DNA of 64,000 nucleotides, taken from positions 909,501 to 973,500 of the forward strand of contig CALZFC010000042.1 in assembly GCA_945643635.1 (NCBI GenBank). The letters are read 5' to 3'. The position numbers and the translations under genes are program-made. Shown in pieces: positions 57,201-64,000 of the stretch; position 1 is the stretch's first letter; every line of letters begins with the position of its first letter. This DNA is from Allodiplogaster sudhausi. Its lineage: Eukaryota > Nematoda > Chromadorea > Rhabditida > Diplogasteridae. The notes under the pieces are model-generated. The model saw only the letters and a program-made list of their open reading frames with translations. It was not told the origin of the DNA and made no database searches.

Positions 57201-59221
57201 CACCAATAATACAGGAAATTAAATTCCATACCACGACACATCGAGGATCCAATCTCCCCGCAACAAAGCTTTTCTCATACGCCGCGCAACAACAAACAGT
57301 GGAGCGAGAAGGTGACGCGCCGCAAGCATAATACACAAAATAACATACTATACAAAAAATTACAAAAAAAAACACGATGAACAGCGGCATAACATCAACA
57401 GAGCAAATAAAACGGAATTGGGAACAATTCATGCTTCACTTATACATACCGTACTCGTCAAAACTTTCCCTTAGCCTACATTTTTAATTCAAAAATGATT
57501 TTCAAAAAGAAGACCACTGTGATTATGAAGGCAACATATGTTTATTTCACTTTTTATTTTATTTCTTTATTATTTTACATGCATTTCACGTTTTTTTACT
57601 TTCTTTTCTTAAATCGATATCGAGACCTACCTGGATTACCGGTTACAGATTCCGCTAGAGCGCCTAGTACTCGTTCAGCTCAAAGTAGACCTTAACGGAA
57701 CAGGCTCCTTTAAGGCCTTAAACATTAGAAATAAGTCATTAGGCTATGTTATCATCGATTATGTTTAATCAAAAGGCACATAAAAGCGCGCAAAAGGGTT
57801 TGCACGCGTGCGAGTTCGAACCTGCGACCTATCGATTACCAAAAAAATGTTCTGATCAACGATTATCATCTTTTCCCTTAATCAAAATTTGAAAAGGAAC
57901 CGCAGATTAGGATCAGTTTTTCATGTAGATTTTGAAAAAAAAATTTAAGTTGACGGTCAAGCCTGGAAATGCACTAAAATATTCGAACCCCATTTTGTAG
58001 ACCAAAAATTTATTTTATAAAAAGTTTTTATGAGAAAGTTGTTGCCCTTCCCGTAAGCTACCGACTGATATGTTAGATGTAGCGATATTAACCCAAATAG
58101 GCTCATATTGAAGGCAGACTGATTCTCACCAATATTCTCCAAGTCCCATCCCTCTGCGATCCCAACTTTTTAAGATATACAATTTCAAAGTTGGTACCTA
58201 ACAAAAAAATTCTCCGTTTTATCGATTTTTAACATATCCATGAGTTGCAAAAATTTACAAGTCACACATCAAAAGATGCGCCGTGAAAAACTGCATCGAT
58301 AGAACCCGACAATCAACGAAGCCAATGGCGGGATCATGGCGAAAAAGTGCCCATTTTCGAAAAACCATTCCCACCGATCTACCAATCGATATAGAGGATT
58401 GAGCTTCTGGCCTATGATAGATGTCCGCATGACGAAGCTACTACTATTTTAGTTATTTTTGTAGCTGCCATAGGAAAAAAGTTCTAGGGCCTTACATTTT
58501 TCCGAGTCACCCTCTTTTCTCGCGCCGGCGCCAACCAAATCTACCGAAAAGCACCTAGGAAGGAAGCCAAGACTTCAACCATTCGAACAAGACCTCCCTT
58601 GTACTCATAGGACTTTTCTACTGCGCACACGATCCATTTTCATTTGAGCGGAGGATAAATTACATACGTTGTTTAGTCTATAGAGAGAACTAGCGTGGCT
58701 TTGCCGAGCCCTTGGCCATTGTCAGTAGGCTCCAACTCGGGTGAAAAGCGAATGGCCAATTCCGAGCGCGGAAATGGTAGAATGGTACAAAACCTGCAGA
58801 CTGGCGAAATAATGGCGGCCTACTAATCAGTTTATTACTATTCCTGTTCCCCCTTACTGGCCATTAACGTACCATTTATTTGCCATTAAAACATTTGAAC
58901 ATGGGAAATGACGGGAAATTCTTTTTAAGGGGTAAACCATTGTTTCTGAAAGCCGGCAAGTATAGGGTGCGCGGTCAGCACAAGGGTTGCAGCCTTCACA
59001 GCTTCTTAAAACAGCGGTTGTTTTTCCGCGCCCCGTAAGAAGGGGGCTTCGTTTCCGCTCCTAATTCAAGGAGTCGTTTTTTTTTTTGTTTGGCACCCTG
59101 ATGGGGGCCGAGCTAATTGTAAAGAGGTAGTTATCGGAACTTCGTGAGAAACTAAAATTATAATTTTAGTGCCACAGTACACTGATTTTTAGTGTTACAG
59201 TACGCAGTTTAATGGCTTATT
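57201..59221. other. Repeat-rich intergenic DNA
   Basis: No gene supported. Contains one copy of a diverged dispersed repeat (57960-58230), a GTTCGAACC word at 57823 reminiscent of a tRNA B box, and GGCGCCGGCGC-like motifs near 58527. Confidence 0.45.
57960..58230 (+). repeat. Dispersed repeat, copy 1
   Basis: Shares ordered blocks with 60860-61170: ATTTGTAGACC/AAAATG, GAGCTACCGA-like, CTCATATTGAAG, CAAGTCCCAT..CT.TGCGATCCC and AAGATATACAATTT. About 60-70% similar by eye. Confidence 0.55.
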
Positions 59222-59532
59222 CTCCGGAAAAAGGACAGCAACTGCTACGCAGCGAAAAATCAGCAAAGTTCCCATTTAGCAGCGAATTTTTGAAATAGCA
59301 GTGCTAAAGTGCAAGGGTAGTCATTCTCAAACGAACGACTATTTAACTGCTAAGCTATTTAACTGCTAAGCTCGTGCTTCGCTCTCATTTAGCAGCTGCT
59401 ACGCACTTGACAAGTTGCGTAGCAGTGAAAAATGCGCGTAATAGAAGCGCTAAGGTGCAAGGGTAGCTGTGCAATTTAACTGCTAAGCAGTTGCTTTTGA
59501 AGTGCGTAGCACTTGCTGTCCTTTTTCCCGAG
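59222..59532. mobile_element. Small foldback element, 311 bp
   Basis: Ends CTCCGGAAAAAGGACAGCAA...TTGCTGTCCTTTTTCCCGAG, flanked by TTATT on both sides. Interior has many AACTGCTAA/GCGTAGCA words. Same family as 59790-60586. Confidence 0.7.
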
Positions 59533-59789
59533 TTATTGTCAGTTATGCGCAGGTTATCTGCCTGTTATGTGCAACTAACTGCTCCAATATGCGCAGGTTA
59601 CTGGTGAAAAATTTGCTAATGGTTAGATCTGAGTGAAGAACTGTTCGAATATTGTTTGGTTGCCGATCGGTAAACTACAATTATTTGCGGTAGTTATTTG
59701 CCATTACTGGACCATTTATTTCCCGTTCGCTTTTCACCCGAGAAGGGCTGTTGGTTTTCTTTTATTGTCTCTAAGGGTTTTATTTGGCT

Positions 59790-60586
59790 CTACTCGGGAA
59801 AAAAGCGAGCAGTTGCTACGCACTACAATAGCAACAACTTAGCAGGTTTTTTAGCACTTGAACCTTTACACTTTTCAACTGCTCCTGTGTGAATTCTAAA
59901 CTGCTAATCTGCTCAGTGGGTGCGTAGCTGTTGCTAAATGAAAGCAAATCAAAGGCTAGTAGGGAGCAAAGCTGTTGCTTAGCAGCAACTTCTGAACTGC
60001 TAAATTGAATACTGTAGGCGCCGATTGTCATAACACCGGAATGTAACTTGCTTATCAGCAACTTCTATACTGTTAAATTACTATAGTGCCGAGTGTAATC
60101 ACTGTTAATATTTCACCAAAATTCTTTACCGCTTAGCCACGTAAGAGGTAAAATTGGCCGAACATGGGCTGCACTAAAAGAAAATTGTGTGGGCATGCCT
60201 TGTCATTAGAAAGGAACTGTGAAGAAAACCGGCTCTGGGATGCCTACAAAGGATAACAATCTAGATTCGGCGGATTTGTCGACCTATACATTTCTTCATA
60301 ACTGAGTGCACAGTCGGAATATGGGGCGGACGGAGCACTTTTACCTTTCCTAAAAACTATAGTTGCTTTCATTTATCTTTAATGCTTTTCGTTGCAGGAG
60401 CTTTCAAAATTCAAAATTTTTGCAGTTCAGTAGTCGTAGCTTTGCAACAGCTTCGCAGTCCAGTCGCAGTACGCATTAGCAGTTCAACCGTTACACTTTT
60501 AAACTGCTAATGCATTTTGTCACTGCTAGTGGACTACTTTGCGCATTTTGAACTGCGTAGCAACGGCTCGCTTTTTTCCCGAGTAG
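59790..60586. mobile_element. Foldback element, 797 bp, same family
   Basis: Ends CTACTCGGGAAAAAAGCGAG and its inverse CTCGCTTTTTTCCCGAGTAG, flanked by the 6-bp direct repeat TTGGCT. Interior contains many GCTAA, TTAGCAGT and GCGTAGC words in both orientations. No coding frame. Confidence 0.75.
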
Positions 60587-60859
60587 TTGGCTCTAAAAGG
60601 GCAAAAGTCTGTTCTAGCAGGGTCACCAAATTTTTTTTTCTGAGATAGCGGCGTTAATGGACATCCTAGGCCTTTGAATTTCCGCCCATTTGAAAGCCTG
60701 GAGTCTTTTGTCCGAATATGCCTGGATCAATTTAAACGATTGACCTACCATTCGATAGCTAAGTTTAGGCTCTACAATAAAAAATATACACCAAAAAGTG
60801 TCAGTGATAGCTAAGGCCGAAAAAGTGGTCTAAACATTCTGACACAAAGGAAGTAGATC

Positions 60860-61170
60860 TAAACGTCAAAATTTGAAAATGATTTGTATGAGTACGTTGT
60901 TCGCCTTCTCGAGAGCTACCGAACGGTATATAACATGTGACAACACCTTTAACCACCGAGAAAAAACGGAGGCCCAACGTACGCTCCAAAAATTTGACAA
61001 TTCACGGCTTGGCATGCACTTTAATGAAAAGCCAGCCAAACCTAAGTATACTCATATTGAAGCTCTCCTGAAGTCCTTCAATATCCTTCAGGTCCCATAT
61101 CTTTGTGATCCCCATCATTAAGATATGTATTTTAGAATGTTAGCCCCTAACAAAAATTTGGCCCTTCAAT
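60860..61170 (+). repeat. Dispersed repeat, copy 2
   Basis: Diverged second copy of the 57960-58230 repeat, with the same block order. Confidence 0.55.
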
Positions 61171-62380
61171 CAATAATATCTACAATTTCTAGTGCGCAAA
61201 AGACGATATGTTGACCATTTTATGAAAGCCCGTCAAAAAACTGAACAATCGGAGTCAGTCAGATCAAAAGCGGAATGGAGGGATCTAGGAGAAAAGGAGA
61301 TAAAAGACCCTAAAAAAGTACCCCAAAAACTTATTGTTTGCGAGCCGACCTCCCACTGATCTACAAATGGGGCAATTAAGTTCATATCCAGGAATCATAT
61401 TCATTTTTGAACGATCTATACCAGTATTCTTTTCATCCCATATCTCTACCCGAAAAAAGTTATACACCATCAAAATCACCAAAGAGACCAAATCGGAATC
61501 GCCTCCGACCAAAGTTTGGCCGCCGACGCCGGCGCGGGCGCAAACCCTAAATTTTTGAAATCCAGATATTCTTGTAGCCCAGACACTATTCCATAATTCC
61601 CAAAAAACCCCACCCCGATATCTCTCCCATCATTTCCATTTTCGTAACTCACGTACTCGCGGCCTATCTTTCCTCCTTTCCTACCCATCCACACGCTCAT
61701 CCGCTCGCAACCACTCATTCTTTATCAGAGCAGCAAAGGCTTTCAACTCCATGGCCAAGCACTCATCCCCCTCCTTCCTCTCTTCCCTGTCAGCAGCCCC
61801 ATTACAATAGTCCGTGTATACTGTATGCTGTTCAGATATACTGTATATTATCTTATGTTTACTGTATCATGTTATGCTTTATCACACATATCTCATTTGT
61901 TATACCACGTGGTAGCACGTAAATAAATAAATCAATCAATCAATTTTGGATGGTATCAACAATCAGTATTCGAACGGCAATGAAACCCGAGCGGTGATGA
62001 CACCAAATGTGCGCAGTCAATATTCTCTTTATCTATTACAATAATTAAACAACAAGAAAACAATACATTTCGAAGTATTTGCAAGCGTATCCGCCTCAAT
62101 AATCCTGATTGAGGACCCGTTCATTTAAGCGAAATCAACTTAAGAAAAACAACTGGGGTGATATGACAACTCGCATCCCTAAATAATGCTCACCCGACTT
62201 GAGTTCTTAGAAAGGCCCGAATGTTCTTAAAATGTCAGACTACACTGTCCTTGTTAAAGGAGGACTCCGGCGAATTATTAATATATCGCTTTTTAAGCAT
62301 GAATCAGTTCGTCTCATAGTAAAGCTTACATAGAAAAGTTTGAATGAATTTCATCTTATCATCCCAGAAGTATAGTCATT
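61171..62380. other. Intergenic, with a probable retroelement 3' tail and duplicated flank
   Basis: AAATAAATAAATCAATCAAT at 61921-61942 after an ACTGTAT-rich stretch resembles the short tandem tail of a LINE. From about 62115 the sequence matches 51295-52140, the 3' flank of poly(A) polymerase copy A, without the GC-rich insertion. Confidence 0.5.
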
Positions 62381-64000
62381 TTACACTTGTGCACGTTTCT
62401 TGTACGGTTTCCTCCAGCTGTGATCCTTTGTCTCATTTCGGAAATCAGCAGCCTCACAATCAGGGAAATCGGGAAACGTGTCAATCGCAGTTCCTAAATG
62501 AAAACGTCCATTTATTCTTTTTTTAATATTTATTATAAATTCACTCCAGCAAATTCTAAAGTACTAAAACAAAACTATAAATAAAAATCTCGAACCCGTG
62601 ACCATTCTCCTCCAAGTAAACTGCATTCCCGCAGAAAAAGCACCGAGGGCATATGGGGATCTAGAGCAATTAATTTTTCTTGTAAAATAGAAAATAAAGT
62701 AATTTCAAGCATAGGGGGATTGTTTTCTGTAAAGTAACTCAAACCTGCAAACGGAATGAAACGGCGTGTACGGATCGATGATGTGCAGCTGACACATACG
62801 TCTTCTGGAATATATCAAGTTTGCACATACGATGTTCAGATTCTGAGAATAAATGAAAGAAAATAAAATGGGAAGAAACCCCTTTCTCCACGTTCTTCCA
62901 TCCGCAATGTTGATGAAGTAAAAGGATAAATCGATCCGATTAGCATAGTAATTAACGAAGCGAATTGCCAACTCAGCTGTCGTTTGGCAGTTTTGTGATT
63001 TCCAGGCTAAATACTTTAAAACTAATTGAAAGTGAAGATAGCTAGCAAAATTAACATTATATACAGATAAATCGTGCTCAGAAGAACACGTGCAATTAAA
63101 ATGCTTAGCAACTACCAAGCAATTCAGTACCTGGGTAGACAGGAGGCAGTTGGGGGAGGCAAAGTTGCTGAACGACCTTGTCAATGGGTACCCTATCTCC
63201 GATGAGATTCGAGTGCGTCTGAGCGAGAACCGGCAGAACCGAAGTAGCTCCTTGGCACTGAAATAATTAAATTAAATCTTTTAAATGTTAAAGCCAATTA
63301 GTTCAATAAACGGCACAACGTCTAGGAGTTAATTTTTTAAAGTCCGAACAAATAAATGAAATACGCGGCTTCATGGAAGTCTAGCAAGCACACAATGTGA
63401 TGATCCCGAAAACGGAGCAACGTAACAACTACCTGTGTCATCACATCGATCATGAATATTCAAAATGGCTTTAGATAAATTAAGAACAACAGTAGTCTCT
63501 CGCTTACCTCAGCAGACTGTAAAAAGTGTATTAGCAGCATATAAAGGTGGTACGAAGAGAGAAGCCATTGCTGAAATGCAAATAAAACTATATCGTTCTA
63601 ATGCTAGCAATTTGAAAAGAAAAGAAAAATAAAGAGAACAAACCTTGCTATTCCGAATCTGTAGTGAATTGCAAAGAGCGCGAAGCCAGAGAAAAAGGCG
63701 ACCGAATCGAGGATCCATCTAGAAATCTTGCAAAGTAAGGCTATATTGAAAAACAACGAGGCATTAAAAGGTTAATTCAATAGTGATTAACATATTTAAT
63801 ATTCCTAAAATAAGAGCTGATTTACGGGAAAACACTCTCTCGTAATAAACAGTGACTTGCCGAGTTGTATAAGCGAAGCATGGCAGTGTTTCGAATGGCT
63901 TCGAACTTATTTGATGGAAATTGAATGTCGATGGTATAGATGTCCGAAAGTTTGCAAATCAATATTGGCACCTGAAATTACAACTATCAAGCAAACACTG
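62381..64000 (-). CDS. Mitochondrial poly(A) polymerase-like nucleotidyltransferase, copy B, 3' part
   Basis: Eight exons visible: 63971-63861, 63718-63644, 63570-63508, 63257-63130, 63006-62880, 62804-62745, 62660-62596 and 62493-62381. Structure and lengths mirror copy A. Shared text: VPILICKLSDIYTIDIQF (third catalytic Asp kept), MDPRFGRLFLWLRALCNSLQ, LLSSYHLYMLLIHFLQSAE, QTTAELAIRFVNYYANRIDL and IIDPYTPFHSVCR. No stop or frameshift seen, so this copy also looks functional. Differences: the exon ending at 63861 uses a GC donor (GCAAGT) where copy A has GTGAGT, and the C-terminus is shorter (ends KKRAQV). The GS/DLD half lies beyond the window edge. Start marked only by the window limit. 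Confidence 0.78.

Noticed and set aside
57780..57860. Possible tRNA or tRNA-derived SINE around GTTCGAACC
   Set aside because: Only the B-box word fits; no acceptor or anticodon stem could be paired.

Overview
The window is animal nuclear DNA. Coding is split into many short exons with introns of about 45-400 bp, and introns and spacers are full of CT/GA microsatellites and transposons. Gene content is metazoan: E2F, SRP receptor beta, mitochondrial L33, mitochondrial poly(A) polymerase, a calcitonin-type neuropeptide, VOPP1-like membrane proteins and a GH19 chitinase. Short introns, GH19 and the calcitonin-type peptide lean towards an ecdysozoan, but the phylum cannot be fixed from this sequence. 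Exon limits were placed by hand from splice sites, reading phase and family similarity. Most are good to a base or two; unresolved junctions are stated.

Layout. 1-773: 5' part of a secreted GH19 chitinase (minus). 2.2-6.8 kb: a single-pass membrane protein gene of unknown family (minus) whose intron holds a complete 3.5-kb PIF/Harbinger transposon with transposase and Myb/SANT partner. 8.1-8.7 kb: calcitonin/DH31-type peptide precursor (minus), followed by an 11-copy 31-bp minisatellite. 9112-18646: a 9.5-kb CACTA/EnSpm-like transposon with matching termini, a 2-bp target duplication, subterminal TGTCACA repeats and two multi-exon genes, a zinc-finger Tnp2-type transposase and a SAMD3-like protein. 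18.6-27.1 kb: gene-poor, microsatellite-rich, one LINE fragment.

27.1-43.1 kb is the gene-dense core: SRPRB and MRPL33 (minus), E2F (plus, divergent from MRPL33), an uncharacterised AT-hook protein (plus) and an uncharacterised protein (minus). Two copies of one hAT-type MITE sit in introns of neighbouring genes. 44.2-51 kb: two tandem VOPP1-like genes with the same exon phases, separated by a foldback transposon that carries a nested second one.

52.2-64 kb: two copies of a mitochondrial poly(A) polymerase gene (minus), the second cut by the window edge. Between them lie two processed ribosomal-protein pseudogenes (RPS14, RPL19) and several inverted-repeat elements. The downstream flank is duplicated too, and only one copy carries a GC-rich insertion with an 8-bp target duplication, so the insertion is younger than the duplication.

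Most interesting: the CACTA-like element with its two-gene cargo, the tandem VOPP1-like pair, the duplicated poly(A) polymerase, and the calcitonin-type peptide.
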